This document shows, one piece after another, positions 35,445 through 42,599 of a DNA stretch of 64,000 nucleotides. The stretch is from Mucilaginibacter sp. L3T2-6 (GTDB lineage Bacteria; Bacteroidota; Bacteroidia; Sphingobacteriales; Sphingobacteriaceae): the NCBI RefSeq assembly GCF_030519355.1, contig NZ_JAUMKC010000008.1, forward strand, positions 124,001-188,000, written 5' to 3'. The position numbers and the translations under genes are program-made. Every line of letters begins with the position of its first letter. Position 1 is the stretch's first letter. The notes under the pieces were generated by a model. That model saw only the letters and a list, made by a program, of their open reading frames with translations. It searched no databases and had not been told where the DNA came from.

Positions 35445-35500
35445 AAAATTCAGGCAATAGCATATCACCCCGCATTTGCAGCTGATTAAAAAATTGCCTG
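35445..35500 (-). terminator. Possible terminator or attenuator between the M56 and heptad-protein genes
   Basis: ATTGCCTG (35493-35500) and CAGGCAAT (35451-35458) can pair, with a loop of 34 bases, and on the minus strand the stem is followed by AATTTTTT. It sits in the leader of the secreted heptad-protein gene. The long loop makes it weak. Confidence 0.35.
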
Positions 35501-35646
35501 TTTTGGTTGATTTATAATAGCGGCCTGGTTCCATATTGCAGGTGCGCGTGCTGCATTATAGTTAAGGCGGTATTTTTAAAATTCGTAATCCCTACTTCAT
35601 CTAATCCCTGATTTTAGCCCCTGGACTAAAGACTAAATGTTAACGC

Positions 35647-37251
35647 TTACTCCTGCGCACCGGCGAGGCTCTTGGCACTACGGTGCAGTCTTTCTATTTC
35701 GGCCTGGGCACGGTCCTTCTCCGCCTGTTGCCTGTCCTTTTCTGCCTGCACACGGTCAAGTTGAGCCTGATGGCGGTCTTTTTCGGCCTGTATCCTATCC
35801 CGTTCGGCTTGCTGTCTGTCAAGTTCGGCCTGCTGCCTGTCCTTTTCTGCCTGCGCCCGGTCGCGCACGCTTTGCTGCCTGTCAAGATCTGCTTGCATCT
35901 TGCTACGTTCAGCCTGTACTACAGCTGCATCAAGCTGTTTACGCTGCTGTTCAGCTTCCGCCGTTAGATCATTATTTTGGAGCTTTGCAACATTTGTTAA
36001 AGCATTGGCTAGTTGTCGGCGGCTTAGTTGCAGGTTAACAACATCCTGTCTTTCTTTAAGCTTATCTGCCGTGATGTTGCTTAAAGCTTTGGGCCGAGCA
36101 ATCAGTTTGTGTTGTTTTTTGCTGGTTTTTGCCTTACTCACCATTAATATAGCTGAAGGCTTCGTGGTCTTTACCGTCGCCGCCTCTTTCTTCACAGATA
36201 CGACGGAATATTCCTTTATCCGGGCGACAGCCGCTGTCGTAACGACCATACCGAATAATAAAGCGCTAATAATAAAAAACACTTTTTCACTACGACCGAA
36301 AAGCCTATTATCATTGCTTAATATCCTTGTTACCCTGCGCATCAGGTAATTCTTTTTACCGGGGAAAGCTGTAGCATAACCGCCACCGTACAACTGGTGT
36401 TCTTTAAAGCTGATGAGAGCCTGTACAAAACCAATCTTGTCATTGGTTTGCTGAAGGGCTACATCGTCACAACAGTTTTCACGTTCTTCCTTCAATACAG
36501 TTGACACCCACAGCAAGCCTGGATTAAAGAAAAATATCGCCTCAGCTACATGCTGTAAAAAATTGATAAAATAATCATTGCGCTTTATATGCGCCAGTTC
36601 GTGCAGTAAAATTGCCTCAACCTGGGCGACTGGCAAACCAGACATTAAGCCCACGGGCATAAGAATAACCGGCTTTAAATGGCCTACAACCACAGGAACT
36701 TTAACATAACCAGATTGCAGCAGCTTTACTGTTTTAGAAATACCTAACTTTCCTGAAAATTCGGTCACCCTATCAATCCAAAACCTACCCGGTTCATACA
36801 CCTGGTGGTTGCGGATACGCTGATTGTAAGCAAGGGATGATATCATCCTGATGCTTTTGAACAGAAAAATCATAAACCAACACATCATTATTAAAGGTGC
36901 ATTAGCCGAAAAATAGCTGGTAAAGGAGTTAATAAACTGCTTTGCCGTATGAACATCAAAAAATAAAGATTGAGTTTGGGCATCGGCGCCCGGTGCTGTT
37001 GCGTTGACTGTGCTGGCTGAAGTGCTTTGCAGCTCATAAATGAAAGTTAAGCCACTGCCTAAAATAAACAACAGGAACAATAACAGCATAAGGTTATACC
37101 TGTATACCGCACTTGATTTTTTTGCAAGTATCAGAACCGCGCCCGCAACTATCGCCAAAAATAAGCCCTGCCAAAGTGAATGAATAAGCATCCAGCTGAA
37201 AGCGGTTATTACGTTGCTAAGTGCGCTGTTTATTGAAACCAGGTGCATCAT
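35647..37251 (-). CDS. M56 family (BlaR1-like) membrane metalloprotease with C-terminal heptad helix
   Basis: Membrane helices lie at about residues 12-42, 52-73, 117-140 and 322-345. The cytosolic protease domain has the zinc motif HELAH (217-221) and a third ligand Glu257 in EERENCCDD. BlaR1/MecR1 relatives cleave a BlaI-type repressor when the sensor is triggered. After the last helix the periplasmic part has no penicillin-binding domain; it is a 190-residue, mostly helical segment with eleven heptads (448-524) of the same xxDRxQA type as the secreted protein encoded downstream. BlaI-type gene lies 4 bases upstream. The signal sensed is unknown. Confidence 0.88.
   Translation of the reverse strand: MMHLVSINSALSNVITAFSWMLIHSLWQGLFLAIVAGAVLILAKKSSAVYRYNLMLLLFLLFILGSGLTFIYELQSTSASTVNATAPGADAQTQSLFFDVHTAKQFINSFTSYFSANAPLIMMCWFMIFLFKSIRMISSLAYNQRIRNHQVYEPGRFWIDRVTEFSGKLGISKTVKLLQSGYVKVPVVVGHLKPVILMPVGLMSGLPVAQVEAILLHELAHIKRNDYFINFLQHVAEAIFFFNPGLLWVSTVLKEERENCCDDVALQQTNDKIGFVQALISFKEHQLYGGGYATAFPGKKNYLMRRVTRILSNDNRLFGRSEKVFFIISALLFGMVVTTAAVARIKEYSVVSVKKEAATVKTTKPSAILMVSKAKTSKKQHKLIARPKALSNITADKLKERQDVVNLQLSRRQLANALTNVAKLQNNDLTAEAEQQRKQLDAAVVQAERSKMQADLDRQQSVRDRAQAEKDRQQAELDRQQAERDRIQAEKDRHQAQLDRVQAEKDRQQAEKDRAQAEIERLHRSAKSLAGAQE
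35680..35910 (-). repeat. 21-base tandem array encoding heptads, M56 protease
   Basis: Eleven 7-codon units at the C-terminal end of the protease, with the same protein pattern as the array at 34750-35106. Confidence 0.8.
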
Positions 37252-37255
37252 GTGC

Positions 37256-37654
37256 CTATTTTTTATCCAATTTGTTCAGCATTTCCTTTATCTTCTGCAA
37301 TTCGGCCGCAGATGTTTTATCATTATCTAAAAGTGCCATCATCAAATCGCTTGGCGAACCATTGTACATCGAATCGACAAAACGGCCGAGCAGGTTGCCT
37401 TTAACTGTTTGCTCGGCAACGGCAGGGCTGTAAACGTGCTTCATATTGGTTTCATCGCGGTTCAGCATCCCTTTCTCCTTCATCACCTGCATCAGCTTCA
37501 ACGTGGATGTATATTGTACAATTTCCTTTTGCTCATTCAGCTTATCGTGTACAAAACGTACGGTCGACGGACCATACTGCCAAAGCACCTGCAGCACATC
37601 CATTTCGGTTTTTGTCGGTACTGTTTCTGCCTTCATATCCTTTTTAAATAACAT
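37256..37654 (-). CDS. BlaI/MecI/CopY-family repressor
   Basis: The 132-residue winged-helix protein has the family pattern TKTEMDVLQVLWQYGPSTVR, the recognition helix region and the YTSTLKLMQVMKEKGML wing segment, followed by a helical dimerisation domain (VKGNLLGRFVDSMYNGSP). It should repress its own operon and be cleaved by the adjacent M56 protease. It lies 4 bases upstream of the protease gene, in the same operon, and its promoter is overlapped by a 10-base palindrome. The ATG at 37654 is used, 37636 is also possible. Confidence 0.92.
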   Translation of the reverse strand: MLFKKDMKAETVPTKTEMDVLQVLWQYGPSTVRFVHDKLNEQKEIVQYTSTLKLMQVMKEKGMLNRDETNMKHVYSPAVAEQTVKGNLLGRFVDSMYNGSPSDLMMALLDNDKTSAAELQKIKEMLNKLDKK

Positions 37655-37661
37655 AACAAAC

Positions 37662-37692
37662 CAAAGGTATGTATTAAAAACGTACGTTGCAA
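37662..37692 (-). promoter_or_regulatory. BlaI operon promoter with overlapping palindrome
   Basis: On the minus strand a TTG (37690-37692) is followed 20 bases later by TACCTTTG (37669-37662), a good Bacteroidota promoter. The palindrome AACGTACGTT at 37679-37688 lies between the two elements and is a candidate BlaI operator. Confidence 0.65.
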
Positions 37693-37810
37693 GTATTATG
37701 TTAAATTTCTAATCTTTTTTAACAAGACTTAAAATTGGGGTGTTATGTTGCACACCTGTTAAATATCACGCAGAGTGATTAGGGCACACACAGTGGGCGA
37801 TACAAAGCCG

Positions 37811-37857
37811 AAAAAAAAGCGCGCTGTTCTATGTAGCATTTACAGAACAACGCGCTT
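37811..37857 (-). terminator. Terminator of the 37887-38210 gene
   Basis: AAGCGCG (37817-37823) pairs with CGCGCTT (37851-37857), supported by an inner TGTTCTG/CAGAACA-type pairing; on the minus strand it is followed by eight T. Confidence 0.75.
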
Positions 37858-37886
37858 AAAATTTTATATTAATCAGGGAAAGGGGA

Positions 37887-38210
37887 TTATGCTATGTGCA
37901 TCTGCCCTGCCACAAGTTCGCGGCAGGCGCTCAAACATTCAGCCCGGATAACTGCCGGAAGATCATCATTTTTAAACTTAAAAGCGGCAATGCCTCCTTC
38001 AAAATGGTATTGAATATGATGCTGAAGCCTGTCATGATTTGCGAAGTTGTTTTTTCCGCCGCGACGGTAAAACCATGCCGAATAAATATGCTCGATTTCA
38101 TCAAGCTTAGCGTTAAACTTTTCGATCATCTTTATGCAGGCATGGGCTTCGTCGCCAATGTATAGTATATTGCTAAAGGATGTCCAGTTTGTTAGGGCCA
38201 CACTGTTCAT
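37887..38210 (-). CDS. Hypothetical protein
   Basis: The 107-residue product has no signal peptide or membrane helix. It starts MNSVALTNWTSFSNI, has a run of helix (EAHACIKMIEKFNAKLDEIEHIYSAWF) and ends with a helical part that contains three Cys. It has an intrinsic terminator just downstream, which supports it as a real gene. I recognise no family. Confidence 0.5.
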   Translation of the reverse strand: MNSVALTNWTSFSNILYIGDEAHACIKMIEKFNAKLDEIEHIYSAWFYRRGGKNNFANHDRLQHHIQYHFEGGIAAFKFKNDDLPAVIRAECLSACRELVAGQMHIA

Positions 38211-38377
38211 ATCATCAATAATTTATGCCAAAGTAGGCCGCAATTATGAAAATGTCATGAAACGGGCGAATCAATTCTTATTAAATGATGTTGAAATGAT
38301 AATTAAGTCGTCAGATAAATCAGGAGCCAGAACTTGAAATCGCAGTCCGTTGCTTTTTGCTGCCCGGCCCTTGATTC

Positions 38378-38782
38378 TTACTTTTTATCGCTACTTGTTT
38401 CCGGCTGGTAGTGTAACCCAGGCGTAAGCCAGTGTAACAGTATTATTCGGGAATACCTGAAATTGAAGGGAGATAAAATTACGCCAACGGTTAATATAAT
38501 ACCTACGTACAGCCATGGGTTACTGCTGCCGGTTAAGGTACGGATAGCAACAGCCATACTAACCATTTCTGCTACGAACATGGCGTAGCTCACCAGCATA
38601 GCCACATAAAAATAGCCCGGTTCCCGCTCAAAAACCATTCCGCAATGCGGACACGTTTTGTTCATTACCTGCGAACCGAAATGATACATCGGTGTGGCGA
38701 ACATATTACCCCGGCGGCACCGGGGGCATTTTCCGTGAACTATAGCTGGCCATGCAGCCAGCCTTATTTCCTGATTATTCAT
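38378..38782 (-). CDS. DUF983 family membrane protein
   Basis: The 134-residue protein has two zinc-ribbon-like motifs at the N-terminus (CPRCRRG and CPHCGMVFEREPGYFYVA, residues 19-56) and two membrane helices (about 57-80 and 88-110). This is the DUF983 pattern, associated with respiratory-complex genes in some bacteria. It overlaps the AraC regulator gene by 8 bases, so the two are co-transcribed, and the regulator may control it. Confidence 0.85.
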   Translation of the reverse strand: MNNQEIRLAAWPAIVHGKCPRCRRGNMFATPMYHFGSQVMNKTCPHCGMVFEREPGYFYVAMLVSYAMFVAEMVSMAVAIRTLTGSSNPWLYVGIILTVGVILSPFNFRYSRIILLHWLTPGLHYQPETSSDKK

Positions 38783-39662
38783 GATGATTTTGTGTTAAGA
38801 TATTTTTTCTGAATTCCTCCGGCGTCAAGCCTTCGGTCTTCTTAAAAAACTTGGTAAAATAAGAGTTGTCGCTAAAATTGAGATCTGATGCTATTTCGGT
38901 TATAGTAAGCTGTGGGCTGGTTAGCAATCTTTTAATTTCCAGAACTACGCGATTTCTGATTAACTCGCCCGACTGCTGCCCAATAAGATCTTTACAAACG
39001 GCGTTTAAATGGTTTGGAGTAATATAAAGCAGCGCTGCGTAATCTTTTGGCAGTTTAAGGGTTTTATAATGAGTTTCTATCAGTTTACGGAAGTTTTTTA
39101 ACAATGTTTGATTGTATGATGCCGGCGCCTTGTTTATCCCGCCGCCGTTAAAACGGTTTACCTGTATAAACAATTGCAATATTAAAACCCGCATTAAATC
39201 GGTGGTTTGTGCGGGCGAAGTCTCCCATTCCTTTATAATATCCTCAAAAAGAAACCTGACTTTCGCTGCCATTTTGCCCGGCAAATTGATCACTGCATCA
39301 TTTGCGTCGCCGCTGAAAAATGAAAACTTCCCACAATAATTTGCATCCAGTAGAAACGATTGGAAAAATGATTCCGAAAAATTGATAATATAGCCATCTG
39401 TAAAACCCTCAAAAGCCCAGGAATGGACCTGACCGGGTATCATAAAATAAATCTGATCAGGCTTAACTTCAAAATTTTCAAAATCCACTGTATGATTACC
39501 GCCGCCCGCAGTAAAAAACACCACATGATAAAATGTATGGCGATGGGCAGCGTACAAGTTCTTGTGGTGCTCCAGGTAAGGGGCAAAGCGGCTTACCAGT
39601 ATATCATCCTGCCTGAAATCAGACAGTGTGCAGATATCATAAACCGGTGTGCTTTGTAACAT
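38775..39662 (-). CDS. AraC-family transcriptional regulator
   Basis: The 295-residue protein has an N-terminal cupin-like sensing domain (about 25-110, with AAHRHTFYHVVFFT and an HSWAF motif) and a C-terminal double helix-turn-helix (about 190-290), with the second recognition helix in TEIASDLNFSDNSYFTKFFKKTEGLTPEEFRK. The sensed ligand is unknown. The gene lies upstream of and overlaps the DUF983 gene. Confidence 0.9.
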   Translation of the reverse strand: MLQSTPVYDICTLSDFRQDDILVSRFAPYLEHHKNLYAAHRHTFYHVVFFTAGGGNHTVDFENFEVKPDQIYFMIPGQVHSWAFEGFTDGYIINFSESFFQSFLLDANYCGKFSFFSGDANDAVINLPGKMAAKVRFLFEDIIKEWETSPAQTTDLMRVLILQLFIQVNRFNGGGINKAPASYNQTLLKNFRKLIETHYKTLKLPKDYAALLYITPNHLNAVCKDLIGQQSGELIRNRVVLEIKRLLTSPQLTITEIASDLNFSDNSYFTKFFKKTEGLTPEEFRKNILTQNHHE

Positions 39663-39666
39663 GGTA

Positions 39667-39674
39667 CAAATTTA
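39667..39674 (-). promoter_or_regulatory. TAnnTTTG -7 box (TAAATTTG) of the AraC gene
   Basis: Exact box on the minus strand, ending 4 bases before the ATG at 39662, so the message would be leaderless or start inside the box region. Confidence 0.45.
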
Positions 39675-39820
39675 TGCACAAAACCACCATTAATTATGGT
39701 ACTATATTTTGTTTTAATGGTACTTTTTATGGATTGTGTTAATTGTTAACGTTGAGTACGCTAACCGCCGAGGCTGGCATCCGCATTATGAGAAATGAAA
39801 CTCGATATTAGTACCGTCGC

Positions 39821-41617
39821 CTAGTGGCTGTTAACCAACGACCATTTATAAATAACGTCCTCCAGGCGGTCAATAGTAAATGGCTTGCTGATGAAATCGC
39901 ACATCCCTGCGGCGCGGCATTTTTCTTCGTCCTCACTTAATACATTTGCTGTCATCGCAATAATCGGCGGGCAAATATCCCGGTATTTTTTCAGCAAATA
40001 TTCTGCAGCCTGCAGGCCATCCATCTCGGGCATTTGGATGTCCATAAATATAAGGTCGTAATTCTTCTCTTCGGCCATTTCTATCGCCATACGGCCGTTG
40101 TCGGCTATATCAATATCGTAGCCAATCTTTTTAAAGGTTTTTCCGGCGATCAATTGGTTCATCTTGTTATCTTCTGCCAATAAAATGCTCAACGGCCGGT
40201 GTTGGTGTTCTGCCGGTTTATCAGGCTGTTCAACAGTTTTTGCGGTTACGGTCGCCACCGGCAGGGGCAGGCTAAAACTAAATACCGAACCCTCATTTTC
40301 TTTACTTTCGGCCCAAATTTTGCCATTCATCAGCTCGACGAGCTTTTTACAAATTGAAAGACCAAGGCCGGTGCCGCCGTATTTGCGAAGAGCCGTAGTA
40401 TTTACTTGTGTAAATGGTTTAAACAGTTGCGACAAGGCCTCCCCGCTGATACCGATGCCTGTATCTTTTACGCTAAAGGTTACTTGTTGCGTGTTGTCTT
40501 CCAGTTTCTTAGCCGAAACATTTAATATTACTGAACCCTCATCCGTAAATTTAATGGCATTACCTATCAGATTCACCAGTATCTGCTGCACACGGCCATC
40601 ATCCATTTTCAGGTACTCAGCAAGGCCCTTATCTATATTATAATCAAGGCAGATGGCCTTACCGGGAACAGATATTGCAGGACGGCATATTTCAAGTACT
40701 GTTTTTATACTATTTCGGATATTTGTCACTTTGGGCTGGATGACCAATTTATCGGCTTCAATTTTTGAAAGATCGAGGATATCACTGATGATATTTATCA
40801 GCAGGTTACTACTAGATTGCAGCGTTTGCAGTAACTCCCGCTGCTCTGCATTGAGATTTGACAGCGACAGTAGCTGTGCTGTGCCGATTATACCATTAAG
40901 CGGGGTGCGGATCTCATGGCTCATGTTTGCCAGGAAGTTAGACTTGGCTATTGTTGCGTCCTCGGCCCTGTCTTTCGCCTGGGATAACGCCAGCTGCGAC
41001 GAGAGGAGTTCTTCGCTCTTTGCGATTAATGAGTTCTTATCTTTTGCATGGCTCCGTTTCAAAAAGCTGACCAACAAACCAACCAACAGCACATTAATTA
41101 TGGTTGATGTTATTATATCTGCTTCCTTTTCGGCTTTACCTGCCGGCAGGGCAACCCATTGCGGGTAATACTTCTCGAGCGTGTAGCACAGATAAAACAC
41201 AGCTATCAATAACCCGATAAAATAGAAATGATACCGTCGGTTTAACAGCATAGTGATGAGGACGATCATAAAAATGCCCACCTCGGGTGTAGAACCTTCA
41301 ATGCCGCCGTTGTAAAACCAACCAGGTATTAATAGCAAAATACCACCTGTTATATAGCCTATCGCCATATTTTCGGTGTAGCGAACGTATCTGCTCCGAT
41401 AAAACGCATAAGCACACATCGCGCAAATAAAAACCTCAACAAGTATCAGGTTAATGGTAAAGCCAAGCAACAGGTTAGTGACAATCCCCGTCAGCATGTC
41501 CAAACACAGAAATAAACAGACAGAATTAAACAGCTTGTTTTCTAATGTTAAGGAAGGTTCGTCAAACCCAACAAATAGCTTTATCTTTTTAATCACCCTC
41601 ATCAATATATCTATCAA
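39821..41617 (-). CDS. Hybrid sensor histidine kinase/response regulator
   Basis: The 598-residue protein has six membrane helices (first 185 residues, no large extracytoplasmic loop), a coiled linker, a HisKA domain with His234 in [16 protein letters not shown], an HATPase domain with the [16 protein letters not shown] motif, and a receiver domain with phosphoacceptor Asp526 in [13 protein letters not shown]. It looks like a full four-domain hybrid kinase; its output partner is not encoded nearby. The VOC protein gene lies 15 bases upstream on the same strand. Confidence 0.92.
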   Translation of the reverse strand: MIDILMRVIKKIKLFVGFDEPSLTLENKLFNSVCLFLCLDMLTGIVTNLLLGFTINLILVEVFICAMCAYAFYRSRYVRYTENMAIGYITGGILLLIPGWFYNGGIEGSTPEVGIFMIVLITMLLNRRYHFYFIGLLIAVFYLCYTLEKYYPQWVALPAGKAEKEADIITSTIINVLLVGLLVSFLKRSHAKDKNSLIAKSEELLSSQLALSQAKDRAEDATIAKSNFLANMSHEIRTPLNGIIGTAQLLSLSNLNAEQRELLQTLQSSSNLLINIISDILDLSKIEADKLVIQPKVTNIRNSIKTVLEICRPAISVPGKAICLDYNIDKGLAEYLKMDDGRVQQILVNLIGNAIKFTDEGSVILNVSAKKLEDNTQQVTFSVKDTGIGISGEALSQLFKPFTQVNTTALRKYGGTGLGLSICKKLVELMNGKIWAESKENEGSVFSFSLPLPVATVTAKTVEQPDKPAEHQHRPLSILLAEDNKMNQLIAGKTFKKIGYDIDIADNGRMAIEMAEEKNYDLIFMDIQMPEMDGLQAAEYLLKKYRDICPPIIAMTANVLSEDEEKCRAAGMCDFISKPFTIDRLEDVIYKWSLVNSH

Positions 41618-41632
41618 ATTATTTTAAGCGCC

Positions 41633-42127
41633 TTATTTGGCGTCGTTCACTTCTATCCAGAAACCGTCAGGATCCTGAAGATAGATCTGCCGCACGCCAT
41701 CGGCCCTTAGTTGTATTTTCTTCGGTTCACGGGTCCAGTTGGTGTAAGATACGTTCATGCCGTCGAGATGCTTGATGAAAGCATCAAGATTAGGCACCGC
41801 AAAGCACAAGTGAATGCCGATATCATGAACGTTTGTTGAGCAATCACCTTGTATAATGTGCAAAGCCAGCCCCTCGCCTATCTTCAGCCATACATGTACG
41901 GTATCATTGAACGGATGATTTATTTGTTTAAGCTGCAGTACGTTACGATAGAAGTCGGCTGTTTTTTTGAGGTTTTTCGCGCACAGGGCAGCATGGTTAA
42001 AAACGGGCTGTCCATTATTGTTGGTGTTTTGCGCATTGCCTGATTCGGGCCTTGCTACTGCGAAGAGTAACGCCAGAACAATAGTTTTAATCAAGTTTCT
42101 GAGGGTTTGTGTAAACGAAAAATTCAT
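41633..42127 (-). CDS. Secreted VOC-superfamily (glyoxalase-like) protein
   Basis: The 164-residue protein has a signal-like N-terminus (NFSFTQTLRNLIKTIVLALLFAVA), then one VOC module with HAALCAKNLKKTADFYRNVLQLKQ, an HIIQGDC strand, HLCFAVPNLDAFIKHLDG and IYLQDPDGFWIEV, including His and Glu residues in typical metal-ligand positions. VOC proteins cover lyases and dioxygenases, so the reaction is not fixed. The ATG at 42127 is preferred over 42181 because the signal peptide starts there. It is upstream of the hybrid kinase gene in the same direction. Confidence 0.75.
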   Translation of the reverse strand: MNFSFTQTLRNLIKTIVLALLFAVARPESGNAQNTNNNGQPVFNHAALCAKNLKKTADFYRNVLQLKQINHPFNDTVHVWLKIGEGLALHIIQGDCSTNVHDIGIHLCFAVPNLDAFIKHLDGMNVSYTNWTREPKKIQLRADGVRQIYLQDPDGFWIEVNDAK

Positions 42128-42239
42128 ATCCAGGTTATTTAAGGTACTAAACATAGAAAATAAATGTCGTTTATACATCACGGCTATTTAATTTATCCAG
42201 GCATCAGCAATTAACCCAGGAAGTGGTGGCAGGCCGGAA

Positions 42240-42473
42240 TTACCAGGCCATTAACGGGCTCCGGTTAAAATCAATTGATGCAGATGTAATGGTATTATGG
42301 CGGTTCCAATCGTCCATGTCTATTAAGCCAGGCATGGTTTGGTAATGACTGTCGCTTTTTGAACATTTAACTACATAACCAATGTCCCCCACCTTGGCTA
42401 TCACTGGCCGGGCCCCGCACTCTTTGCACAATTTGCAGTAAATTGTTCCCGGTATGTTTACATATCCCCTCAT
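42240..42473 (-). CDS. Small zinc-finger protein, Lar-like pattern
   Basis: The 77-residue product shows a CKLCKECGARP motif, a second Cys at VVKCSKSD and a late DMDDWNRHN. The order C-x2-C-x2-CG...P...V-x-C...W-N-R resembles restriction-alleviation (Lar) proteins of phages and bacteria. The match is only by pattern and function is not claimed. The frame is short and lacks a clear promoter, so the gene itself is moderately sure. Confidence 0.4.
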   Translation of the reverse strand: MRGYVNIPGTIYCKLCKECGARPVIAKVGDIGYVVKCSKSDSHYQTMPGLIDMDDWNRHNTITSASIDFNRSPLMAW

Positions 42474-42559
42474 ATCAGCTTATTACGAAACCTGCCAAAA
42501 GAAGTTGCTATATTTCTCGTTTTTCACCCGGTTTTTTGGAAAAATGATCTGTAGCCTAT

Positions 42560-42596
42560 AAAAAAGGCGGATATTACTTTAATCAAGGGATACGCC
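42560..42596 (-). terminator. Terminator after the NHL-repeat gene
   Basis: On the minus strand GGCG (42596-42593) pairs with CGCC (42569-42566) through a 23-base loop with a few more pairs near the stem, and T6 follows. It lies directly after the stop at 42600. Confidence 0.5.
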
Positions 42597-42599
42597 GCT

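Noticed and set aside
34750..35910. Possible CRISPR array because of regular 21-base periodicity
   Set aside because: The units are coding heptads in two genes, there are no unique spacers and no cas genes in the window.
35637..36038. Plus-strand frames with Leu/Phe/Pro-rich sequence opposite the heptad arrays
   Set aside because: The regular repeats in these frames are complements of the heptad codons and not a real protein.
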